Assembly: GCA_905479905.1 (NCBI GenBank)
Contig: CAJQOK010000412.1
Location: 1-7,514 of the forward strand
Source: an uncultured Aliterella sp.
Lineage (GTDB): Bacteria > Cyanobacteriota > Cyanobacteriia > Cyanobacteriales > Chroococcidiopsidaceae
DNA: 7,514 nucleotides
Reading direction: 5' to 3'
Shown here: one piece after another, positions 1 to 6,482 of the stretch
Layout: every line of letters starts with the position of its first letter
How positions within the stretch are numbered: the first letter of the stretch is position 1
Made by a program: the position numbers and the translations under genes
Notes under the pieces: model-generated
Seen by the model: the letters and a program-made list of their open reading frames with translations, nothing else
Database searches by the model: none
What the model was told of the DNA's origin: nothing

Positions 1-900
1 CATCGAGCCATCGTAGACTCTACCCATGTCTAGTCTTAGTAAGGGCAATCCCCACAAACGAGAGGTAGTTTTGGCAATTAACGATTTACCGCAGCCTGGT
101 ACGCCTAAAATTAACATTCCTTTGGGCTGAGGCAAGCCATACTCTCTAGCTCTTTCTGTAAAGGCGTTAGAACGTTGTTTTAACCAATGCTTAAGTTCGT
201 CTAATCCACCGACAGCTTCTAGGGTTTCGTCTTCTTCAATGTATTCTAAAATCCCGTTGCGGCGAATTAACTGCTTTTTCTCTGAAAGTACAATGTCTAC
301 TTCGTTTTCGGTCAAGCTGCCTTTGGTTACTTGAGCTTTACGATAAACTTTCTCAGCCTCATCCTTAGTTAATCCCAGCGCTGCTTTTAGTAACTTTTCC
401 CTAGCTTCGGTCGTAATTTTTCGTGACTTAGTTTGCTCTAGTTGCTTAGACAAAACTTGGTTTAATTCTGTCATATCTGGCAAAGGGAAGTCGAGAACTA
501 CAACTTCTTTTTCTAGTTCAATAGGTACTTGCTGTACTGGAGACATCAAGATAATTGTTTTTTGCGTTCCTTTGAAGCTGGCGATCGCATCTCTTAACCA
601 CCGCGTTGTTGCCGGTGAATCTATAAAAGGGTGCAAGTCCTTAAATATAAATATTCCTGGCTCTTTCTGTCTAATTACCCACTCAATAGCAGCTTCAGGC
701 GATACGGTGTTATGTTGGGTAACATTTCGGGGTTGACCGTGTTCGACAATGCCGTGAGTTACTGTCCAAAGGAATATGCGACGTGGTGGTCTTGTTTGGG
801 CGATTATGGCGATCGCGCTCTCTGCCCGTTCTTCCTCGGATGTCACAAGGTAGATTAAGGGGTATTGAGCTTGGATGAGAATGTTTAGCTCTTCTTGCAT
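1..900 (-). CDS. ycf46: Ycf46-like AAA+ ATPase, 3' end beyond the window
   Basis: This is the N-terminal 300 residues of an AAA+ ATPase of the Ycf46 type; the family is usually about 500 residues, so roughly 200 are off the left edge. Translation from the ATG at 900 is open to base 1. Residues 1-200 form the family's N-terminal region (start MQEELNILIQAQYPLIYLVT, then an IFLWTVTHG segment near 42-50 and LDFPLPDM near 137-143). The AAA module begins around residue 225 (VGGLDELKHWL), and the Walker A motif GVPGCGKS is at residues 266-273. Walker B, sensor and arginine-finger regions lie outside the window. Family knowledge: Ycf46 proteins are encoded in some plastids and in cyanobacteria and have been linked to photosynthetic and inorganic-carbon acclimation, but the substrate is unsettled. 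An AGG lies about 10 bases before the ATG. The RHH gene is 77 bp upstream on the same strand, so co-transcription is possible. Family call is firm, function is not. Confidence 0.88.
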   Translation of the reverse strand, partial: MQEELNILIQAQYPLIYLVTSEEERAESAIAIIAQTRPPRRIFLWTVTHGIVEHGQPRNVTQHNTVSPEAAIEWVIRQKEPGIFIFKDLHPFIDSPATTRWLRDAIASFKGTQKTIILMSPVQQVPIELEKEVVVLDFPLPDMTELNQVLSKQLEQTKSRKITTEAREKLLKAALGLTKDEAEKVYRKAQVTKGSLTENEVDIVLSEKKQLIRRNGILEYIEEDETLEAVGGLDELKHWLKQRSNAFTERAREYGLPQPKGMLILGVPGCGKSLIAKTTSRLWGLPLLRLDMGRVYDGSM

Positions 901-977
901 GACCGTCAACCTACTTGGAACCGAATAAAAACAATTTAGATAATTAGGGAGAATTATTACAGCACTATTGCTTTAAT

Positions 978-1319
978 TCACTTCAAACAAGGTACTAATT
1001 CTTCTTGACCTGCCGCCGCACCGGGTGTTACTTGAGCTACGGTCAATTGTTCGTTTAATACTCCGCTCTGGCTACCTATGGCTACCATTTCACCATCTTT
1101 GACTACTACGGTAGTGGCACACTCTGGGCAAGCGTATAGCTGATGAGTACGACCATGAATTGTTTCTACTTCCTCTACCATTTCTGGATGAGTTAGATAA
1201 AAACCAATTGCTTTTTCGGCTAGTTCGGACATTGGCTCAGAGTCAATAGCCGATCTGATTTTGAGCCTTCTATGGATTTCTGGAGTTAGGTAAAATGTTA
1301 CCTTTTGCTTGGCTTGCAT
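978..1319 (-). CDS. Ribbon-helix-helix DNA-binding protein with a C-terminal CPEC motif
   Basis: A 113-residue protein. Residues 5-45 read as a ribbon-helix-helix fold: a short strand (KVTFYL), then a helix starting at TPEIHRRLKIRSAI and a second helix around MSELAEKAIGFYL. RHH proteins dimerise, and the paired strands read short inverted repeats, often in their own promoter. After a linker there is a single CPEC pair at residues 64-67 and another cysteine at 111. One CxxC is half of a classical zinc ribbon, so any metal site would need the dimer or would be incomplete. The tail (about 90-113) is rich in Ala, Gly and Glu. The ATG at 1319 is the only sensible start. The upstream region carries a TTGACA -35 and a large palindrome, consistent with autoregulation (inferred). 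It lies 77 bp upstream of the Ycf46-like gene and is divergent from sqdB. I recognise the fold, not a named protein; an antitoxin role is possible, but no toxin partner is next to it. Confidence 0.82.
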   Translation of the reverse strand: MQAKQKVTFYLTPEIHRRLKIRSAIDSEPMSELAEKAIGFYLTHPEMVEEVETIHGRTHQLYACPECATTVVVKDGEMVAIGSQSGVLNEQLTVAQVTPGAAAGQEELVPCLK

Positions 1320-1357
1320 ATATCGTTTTTCAGTCTTGTTACCCGGGTATGTTTATC

Positions 1358-1386
1358 ACCTTACTTACCTCTAATTGACTTGTCAA
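1358..1386 (-). promoter_or_regulatory. Candidate promoter of the RHH gene
   Basis: On the minus strand a perfect -35 hexamer TTGACA (1386 to 1381) is followed after 17 bases by TAAGGT (1363 to 1358), which keeps the TAnnnT pattern of a -10 element. This places the transcription start about 30 bases upstream of the ATG at 1319. The -35 match and spacing are direct observations; the -10 is only 3/6, so promoter activity is inferred. Confidence 0.5.
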
Positions 1387-1406
1387 GACAGTATGCTGTT
1401 ATGACA
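1375..1406. promoter_or_regulatory. Palindromic candidate operator overlapping the RHH-gene -35
   Basis: Bases 1381-1391 (TGTCAAGACAG) and 1396-1406 (CTGTTATGACA) are inverted copies matching at 9 of 11 positions around a 4-base centre. A third half-site lies alongside: TTGACTTGTCAA at 1375-1386 is itself an inverted repeat (TTGAC/GTCAA, 2-base centre). The palindrome covers the -35 hexamer of the RHH gene, so a bound dimer would block RNA polymerase there. RHH proteins commonly repress their own promoter through such repeats, which makes the 978-1319 product the first candidate ligand. The sequence symmetry is seen; the ligand is inferred. Confidence 0.55.
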
Positions 1407-1439
1407 GCAATATTGTTACAAATCGCAATAATTGATTGA

Positions 1440-1491
1440 AAACCTGATAAATACGCTCAAATAGGTTATGGGTGTCCTAAACCTGATAAAT
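1440..1491. repeat. 13-bp direct repeat AAACCTGATAAAT upstream of sqdB
   Basis: AAACCTGATAAAT occurs exactly at 1440-1452 and again at 1479-1491, with start points 39 bp apart. Between them lies AGGTT (1463-1467), which can pair with AACCT in either copy. The pair sits 35-86 bp before the sqdB ATG, where promoter or leader elements would be. I found no convincing -35/-10 pair for sqdB here, so the role is unknown. Confidence 0.5.
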
Positions 1492-1513
1492 TTAGCGAGT
1501 ATTAAGCAAGTAA

Positions 1514-2674
<1,161 letters not shown>

Positions 2675-2675
2675 C

Positions 2676-3047
2676 ATGAGGCTGATTACAGAACCTTACT
2701 TGACACAGGTTGATAGATTACCCAAAATAGGTAATCATATTTTGGCGCAGTTTGACGAGTCGTCTATTGTCGTTTATCAAGCGTATCGTTCAGCAATTGA
2801 TGAGTTCGCCGCCACCCAAGGTTATTTTGGTGGCGAATTTAGCCTTCATCCTTTACGCGGCGATGTACTCAAAACTTATGCCCAAGAATGGATTATTGAG
2901 ATTGAAAATATTTCTGATTTTGTCCAGCAACACCAAAATATTGGTGACTGTACCTAATTGATCGCACCACGCGAAACGGTTTACCCTGTTCTCAATCTTG
3001 ATACCACTATCAAACTAGAACTAGCCCCAAATCCTGCCTGTAATTAA
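2676..3047 (+). pseudogene. Decayed DUF4291-family gene (internal deletion and in-frame stop)
   Basis: The open part (2676-2957) gives 93 residues beginning MRLITEPYLTQVDR. Residues 18-56 (KIGNHILAQFD, SIVVYQAY, YFGGEFS) match, from memory, the N-terminus of DUF4291 proteins, which are about 190-200 residues. Residues 59-93 (LRGDVLKTYAQEWIIEIEN, ISDFVQQHQ) resemble the family's C-terminal part, so an in-frame block of roughly 70-100 residues, including the usual WIKPNFLWMMYRS-like core, appears missing near base 2844. After the TAA at 2955-2957 the same frame continues as LIAPRETVYPVLNL to a TAA at 3045-3047; PRE-VYPV is the usual end of the family, so the TAA is probably a CAA-to-TAA change. 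DUF4291 has no function I can state. The remnant fills the gap between sqdB and sqdX, starts one base after the sqdB stop, and ends 11 bp before sqdX. A translated short protein cannot be excluded. Confidence 0.75.
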
Positions 3048-3058
3048 CAGTTTTTTGT

Positions 3059-4189
3059 ATGCGAATTGCTTTATTTACTGAAACGTTTTTGCCTAAAGTT
3101 GATGGGATTGTAACGCGGCTGCGCCATACTGTAGAGCATTTGCAGCGCAGTGGTAATGAAGTAATTGTTTTTGCCCCCGATGGGGGAATAACCGAGTACA
3201 AAGGGGCTAGAGTGTACGGTGTGACGGGGTTTCCTTTGCCTATGTACCCAGAACTAAAAATGGCATTGCCTAGACCTGCGATTGGTCATGCTCTAGAGGA
3301 GTTTAAGCCCGATATTATTCATGTAGTAAATCCCGCCGTTTTAGGCTTGGCTGGCTTGTATTATGGCAAGTCTTTAAAAATTCCTTTAGTGGCTTCTTAC
3401 CATACTCATTTACCGCAATACCTGCATCATTACAACTTAGGAATGCTGGAGGGTTTGTTGTGGGAGTTGCTCAAATCTGCTCACAATCAAGCACAGCTAA
3501 ACTTGTGTACTTCAACAGCAATGGTGGCAGAATTAACCGCTCATGGCATTGAAAGAGTAGATTTGTGGCAAAAGGGCGTAGATACAGAGTTGTTTCATCC
3601 TGAACTTGCAACCGATGAAATGCGATCGCACCTTAGCCAAGGTTTTCCCCAACATCCCTTACTATTGTACGTTGGGCGGCTGTCGGCAGAAAAAGAAATC
3701 GAGCGGATTAAACCAGTTCTTAAAGCTATCCCCAATGCACGTTTAGCCTTAGTAGGCGATGGGCCCAATCGTGCCACGTTAGAACAGCATTTTGCGGGTA
3801 CTCCTACCCACTTTGTTGGTTATCTCACCGGGAGAGATTTAGGTTCAGCTTTTGCTTCGGCGGATGCTTTTATCTTTCCTTCCCGCACTGAAACCCTGGG
3901 ACTCGTATTGCTTGAAGCTATGGCGGCGGGATGTCCTGTAGTTGCAGCTAGTTCGGGGGGTATCCCAGATATTGTCACATCGGGGGTAAATGGGTTTTTA
4001 TTCGACCCGCAAACAGGAGATGAGGGGGCTATTGTTGCTACCGAGCGATTACTAGCCCAAGCCCAAGAACGGGAAACTATCCGCCGAAACGCGCGCCTAG
4101 AAGCTGAGCGCTGGGGATGGGCTGCCGCTACGAGTCAGTTAGTTGCTTACTATGAAAAAGTTAGAAGTCGATGTATGGCTTATTCTTAG
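3059..4189 (+). CDS. sqdX: Sulfoquinovosyltransferase SqdX (GT4 family)
   Basis: SqdX transfers sulfoquinovose from UDP-sulfoquinovose to diacylglycerol, the last step of SQDG synthesis, at the membrane. The protein is 376 residues, normal for cyanobacterial SqdX. The N-terminal GT-B half starts MRIALFTETFLPKVDGIVTR, with the glycine-containing acceptor-side loop typical of GT4 enzymes, and SYHTHLPQY at 113-121. The C-terminal nucleotide-sugar half carries YVGRLSAEKEIE at 204-215 (Arg207, Lys212 expected at the phosphates), PSRTETLGLVLLEAMAAG at 274-291, and the EX7E pair Glu278/Glu286. No transmembrane segment is seen, consistent with peripheral membrane attachment. The ATG at 3059 gives the family N-terminus exactly; the bases before it (a T6 run) contain no Shine-Dalgarno sequence. 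It follows sqdB in the same direction, separated by the DUF4291 remnant, so co-transcription is likely. It converges with the small gene at 4289-4552. Confidence 0.95.
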   Translation: MRIALFTETFLPKVDGIVTRLRHTVEHLQRSGNEVIVFAPDGGITEYKGARVYGVTGFPLPMYPELKMALPRPAIGHALEEFKPDIIHVVNPAVLGLAGLYYGKSLKIPLVASYHTHLPQYLHHYNLGMLEGLLWELLKSAHNQAQLNLCTSTAMVAELTAHGIERVDLWQKGVDTELFHPELATDEMRSHLSQGFPQHPLLLYVGRLSAEKEIERIKPVLKAIPNARLALVGDGPNRATLEQHFAGTPTHFVGYLTGRDLGSAFASADAFIFPSRTETLGLVLLEAMAAGCPVVAASSGGIPDIVTSGVNGFLFDPQTGDEGAIVATERLLAQAQERETIRRNARLEAERWGWAAATSQLVAYYEKVRSRCMAYS

Positions 4190-4253
4190 AACTAAAGTAA
4201 TTGCAAGTCGTAACTGATAAACTTTTTAGACTTTGACGTTATTTCGCCGCCGT

Positions 4254-4261
4254 GCGATCGC
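4254..4261. repeat. HIP1 octamer in the sqdX / small-gene convergent gap
   Basis: The palindrome GCGATCGC is the cyanobacterial HIP1 element. This copy is the only one of the ten in the window that lies outside a gene, in the 99-bp gap between the convergent stops of sqdX and the 87-residue gene. No strong hairpin with a T run is visible in that gap; the best stem is only 5 bp (AAGTC at 4205-4209 with GACTT at 4229-4233). Confidence 0.9.
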
Positions 4262-4288
4262 CCAAACTCGTCTATCTAAGACTATTTT

Positions 4289-4552
4289 TCAACTTTCACC
4301 ATTATTATCGTCACCTTCAAAAGGTTTACTACCAATTCCTAGCTGTTGTTTAGAGCGTTTGAGTTGCTTCCAAAGAGCGCGAATTTTCTGATAAGATTCT
4401 TCAGGAGAAAGTTTACCCGCCGTCTCCAAGTTGCAAATATAACTTACTCTTTGGGCAAATTCTTGTAAATTTGCATTAAAAACTAAGTTTTCTGGCTTAA
4501 CTTGACCGTAGTAGCGACTGCGCGGATAGAGAAAGTCTGTTTTATTATCCAC
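4289..4552 (-). CDS. Conserved small cyanobacterial protein of unknown function
   Basis: An 87-residue soluble protein starting MDNKTDFLYPRSRYYGQ. Its core (PENLVFNANLQEFAQRVSYI, then ETAGKLSPEESYQKIRALWKQLKRSKQQLG) reads as two or three amphipathic helices with a basic stretch KQLKRSKQQ near 62-70; the last residues (EGDDNNGES) are acidic and probably disordered. I recognise the pattern as a small family conserved in cyanobacteria, possibly the one catalogued as DUF7219, but am unsure of the number and know no function. There are no cysteines for a metal site apart from one at about 40, and no signal peptide or membrane segment. The start is GTG at 4552, supported by GGAG (minus strand, 4561 to 4558) five bases upstream. 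The Pho-box-like repeats at 4688-4706 lie 136 bp upstream, and on this strand a TAGAAT at 4683 to 4678 follows them, so phosphate control is possible. Confidence 0.8.
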   Translation of the reverse strand: MDNKTDFLYPRSRYYGQVKPENLVFNANLQEFAQRVSYICNLETAGKLSPEESYQKIRALWKQLKRSKQQLGIGSKPFEGDDNNGES

Positions 4553-4557
4553 TGTTG

Positions 4558-4561
4558 CTCC
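4558..4561 (-). promoter_or_regulatory. Ribosome binding site deciding a GTG start
   Basis: GGAG on the minus strand, five bases before the GTG at 4552-4550. It is the clearest Shine-Dalgarno match in the window and is the reason for accepting the GTG, since no ATG lies nearby in frame before the conserved sequence begins. Confidence 0.7.
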
Positions 4562-4563
4562 TG

Positions 4564-4590
4564 ATTTTTTAAATCATATATTTTTTAAAT
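4564..4590. repeat. Tandem 11-mer ATTTTTTAAAT, 16-bp period
   Basis: ATTTTTTAAAT is present exactly at 4564-4574 and 4580-4590. The first copy sits inside a small stem, GATTT/AAATC (4563-4575, 3-base loop), directly in front of the Shine-Dalgarno sequence of the 87-residue gene. It may be simple AT-rich leader sequence; no function is claimed. Confidence 0.35.
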
Positions 4591-4677
4591 GAGAATTTAA
4601 TGATTACAAAGAGATAAATCGGGCTTTTAAAAGCAAAATCACCTAAGCGTCTTTCACGTAGCGGTAATATCAACTTT

Positions 4678-4706
4678 ATTCTAACTTCTTAACCTATCTT
4701 TAACCT
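4678..4706. promoter_or_regulatory. Pho box (two consensus repeats) with an adjacent -10 element
   Basis: On the plus strand CTTAACCT (4688-4695) and TTTAACCT (4699-4706) are separated by ATC. Both match the cyanobacterial SphR/PhoB half-site PyTTAAPyPy(T/A) at 8/8 with the required 3-base spacer; a third repeat in either direction is poor. Two readings are possible. Leftward, TAGAAT (4683 to 4678) is a 5/6 -10 with the box over its -35, which would drive the 87-residue gene with a leader of about 120 bases. Rightward, TATACC (4723-4728) would produce a transcript antisense to the 3' end of the glycosidase-like gene. The repeats are seen; binding and direction are inferred. Confidence 0.55.
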
Positions 4707-4871
4707 TGTTTAGGTATCAAGGTATACCAATTAATTAACATTCAACCCGAATGCTATTTAAACTGTTATCACTCGGAAACACTGTATATCCCATCGTTAA
4801 TTCCTCTACCTAAAGAAGTAAATTATAAGTTATTGGTTAAAGATTGCCTGAAACCAAGCTAGTATAGCCAG

Positions 4872-6374
4872 TTATTTGCGCGGTACGAGCTTGATGATTG
4901 TTGCTTTATCGGTGACATTGAGGCTAATTTTATTATTCTTAATCGTGGCAGCTTTGTTAGACAAATTGCCGGCATCATCTAGAGTGTAGATGGTAGCACT
5001 ACTCAATGGGGTAGATAAATTTACCTGGGTTGGCATGGGTGGCGGATTTATTTCTCTAACTGGGATAGCACTGATATCGCCATTAGAAATTTCGTGCCAT
5101 AGAACTAAGTAAAAATTGCCATCGCGCTTTTGCAATAAAAGGTCGTGTACGTACTCCGTGCGATCATAGCCTGGTGGCGCTTTGATCGAAAGATTGTAGT
5201 TTAAAGCTCTGGGAATAATTTTCGAGCCTTGAGGATCGTTAAGGAGGCTAATTAAATTTTTTAAGGCGGTGTAGGCTGGTTTTGGACTTAAGTTATGGCG
5301 TAATAGTCCGTAGTTAGCTTCAGAACTGTCAGGCTGATTCCACTCATCTACCAATTCATAAGAGCAAGTGCGGGGAATACCCAGGCGGAAGTATTCTAAA
5401 AACAAACGCGGCATATATTTGCCATGCACCTTTTCAGAAATACCTCTTTTATCTTTATTGGTAAAGTAACCTGTTTCTGTTGCTACCATTGGCTTACCCT
5501 TAAAAGGTGGAGAGTAAACATCGAAAGTAAAAGGATTTTTGTCCATATTTACAGAGGGAAAGTTGCTATGCCAGTAGTATTTTTCGATAGTATTGTACTT
5601 AAACGGATTAGTAAAAGTATTGCCATTATTAGGGTAAGGATGAAAATTTCCCCAATCTACATATTGGCTTAAATTTCCCAAAGGTGATTTAGTGTCATAA
5701 CCGTAGGTACGACCTAAAGAAGGCCCAATGATTTTAATTCCAGCCGTAGCGCGATCGCTCTTCAAAGCTTTGTAGGTATCTTTAGTCAAGCTTTCAATAT
5801 AGGAAACCCAGTATAAGGGCGATTTAGGATCATCGTTGAGTTTCTCCCTGTCGCCTTTACGCCAATAGAAATTTGAGTAGTTAAGATCGATTTCATTAGA
5901 AATTTCTACCGCATCAATGGCATTAGTCCCAACTTTGTTTTTAACAAAATCGTTAATATTGTAGGTAGGCTCGTTAGCCCAGTAGGATGAATTAGGGACA
6001 CTTCCAAGATTGGGACTTATGACATAGGTAGTCTTGATGCCCAAACGCCCTAATTCTTTTAGTTTGGCAATTGTATCGTCGCTTGTCCCACCCTCGCGGA
6101 TATGACGAATACCAAGAGCGACTAATTTTTGTTTGACCTCGTTGTATCTTTGCCAGTAAGGAGTGTCGTTATAATGCCAATGAGTGTTAACACAAAGACT
6201 ATCCACAAAAGCATAGGCAGGTTTTGCAGCTTTCAATGGTGCTGCTATTGCTAATTGTGGTGTCGCCTTTGAAGGCAAATTGGAGTTGGTTGCTACTTTT
6301 TGAGCGAAACACCCAAGGGTAATGACAAGGAACGTTAGCGGGAGTAGTAGTTTTACTTGGAGAGAGCGCATCAT
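4872..6374 (-). CDS. Exported glycoside hydrolase-like TIM-barrel protein (clan GH-A type)
   Basis: A 500-residue protein. The N-terminus from the first ATG (MMRSLQVKLLLPLTFLVITL, then GCFAQ) is a signal peptide: a short basic start and a hydrophobic core. Cleavage could follow Ala24, or Cys22 could be lipidated, though TLGC is a poor lipobox. Residues from about 55 to 345 resemble a clan GH-A (beta/alpha)8 barrel: RHIREGG near 90, EISNEIDLN with the Asn160-Glu161 pair at strand 4 (proton donor), a GNFHPYPN motif at 243-250, VATETGYF with Glu300 at strand 7 (nucleophile), and VDEW at 342-345. The last 120 residues look like a beta-sandwich. The catalytic pair suggests a retaining glycosidase; substrate and GH family are not recognisable to me. 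I chose the ATG at 6374; an earlier in-frame TTG at 6389 would put acidic LIET before the basic residues. There is no clear Shine-Dalgarno. It lies just downstream of radA on the same strand and may share its transcript. Confidence 0.78.
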   Translation of the reverse strand: MMRSLQVKLLLPLTFLVITLGCFAQKVATNSNLPSKATPQLAIAAPLKAAKPAYAFVDSLCVNTHWHYNDTPYWQRYNEVKQKLVALGIRHIREGGTSDDTIAKLKELGRLGIKTTYVISPNLGSVPNSSYWANEPTYNINDFVKNKVGTNAIDAVEISNEIDLNYSNFYWRKGDREKLNDDPKSPLYWVSYIESLTKDTYKALKSDRATAGIKIIGPSLGRTYGYDTKSPLGNLSQYVDWGNFHPYPNNGNTFTNPFKYNTIEKYYWHSNFPSVNMDKNPFTFDVYSPPFKGKPMVATETGYFTNKDKRGISEKVHGKYMPRLFLEYFRLGIPRTCSYELVDEWNQPDSSEANYGLLRHNLSPKPAYTALKNLISLLNDPQGSKIIPRALNYNLSIKAPPGYDRTEYVHDLLLQKRDGNFYLVLWHEISNGDISAIPVREINPPPMPTQVNLSTPLSSATIYTLDDAGNLSNKAATIKNNKISLNVTDKATIIKLVPRK

Positions 6375-6407
6375 AGTTTCAATTAACAAGTAACTGTTGA
6401 TAATTGT

Positions 6408-6482
6408 TTAAGTTTCGTCTTCTTCATCAGGTAAATCGAATTCTGCTAAGTGTTGCGGTGGAATAGCAGCAATGATGGCATA
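6408..6482 (-). other. radA: Out-of-frame conserved C-terminal tail of radA
   Basis: Downstream of the junction at 6481/6482 the other frame reads AIIAAIPPQHLAEFDLP and then an acidic DEEDET, ending with TAA at 6410-6408. This is the kind of tail cyanobacterial RadA proteins carry after VAKVI or VSRVID. In the radA frame the same bases give MPSLLLFHRNT and a TAG at 6448-6446. Inserting one G (minus strand) between 6482 and 6481 would restore VID followed by AIIAAIP. Either a real one-base deletion or a sequencing error. Confidence 0.75.

Larger units (their letters stand above)
4553..4871. other. AT-rich intergenic region holding the Pho-box-like site
   Basis: This 319-bp gap separates the stop of the glycosidase-like gene from the start of the 87-residue gene, both on the minus strand. 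It contains the Pho-box-like repeats (4688-4706), candidate -10 elements on both sides of them, a tandem 11-mer near the small gene (4564-4590), a perfect 12-bp palindrome GCTTTTAAAAGC (4623-4634), and a 6-bp stem TTGGTT/AACCAA (4833-4838 with 4852-4857) that lacks a T run. I see no tRNA, no convincing terminator and no supported small gene. Confidence 0.7.

Noticed and set aside
631..858. Plus-strand open frame of 75 codons
   Set aside because: It lies entirely antisense to the well-supported Ycf46-like gene and has no recognisable protein features.
2752..2961. Plus-strand open frame of 69 codons overlapping the DUF4291 remnant
   Set aside because: A different frame from the one with clear family similarity; low-complexity translation, no ribosome site.
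3038..3056. CTGT-AATTA-ACAG stem followed by T6, resembling a terminator before sqdX
   Set aside because: The stem is only 4 bp with two GC pairs and lies a few bases before the sqdX ATG; too weak to call.
3010..3201. Minus-strand open frame of 63 codons
   Set aside because: Antisense to the start of sqdX, with no family features.
3595..3777. Minus-strand open frame of 60 codons
   Set aside because: Antisense shadow inside sqdX.
4623..4634. Perfect 12-bp palindrome GCTTTTAAAAGC
   Set aside because: AT-rich and isolated, with no second copy and no clear place in a promoter; likely chance.
4751..4813. 20-codon plus-strand ORF downstream of the Pho box
   Set aside because: No ribosome site and no recognisable sequence; frames this short are expected by chance.
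4833..4857. TTGGTT/AACCAA stem after the glycosidase-like gene as a terminator
   Set aside because: 13-base loop, weak stem and no T run on the minus strand.
5424..5672. Plus-strand open frame of 82 codons
   Set aside because: Antisense to the glycosidase-like gene, whose catalytic motifs establish the real frame.
6308..6311. Lipoprotein cleavage at Cys22 of the glycosidase-like protein
   Set aside because: The residues before the cysteine (T-L-G) do not fit the usual lipobox well, so only a signal peptide is claimed.
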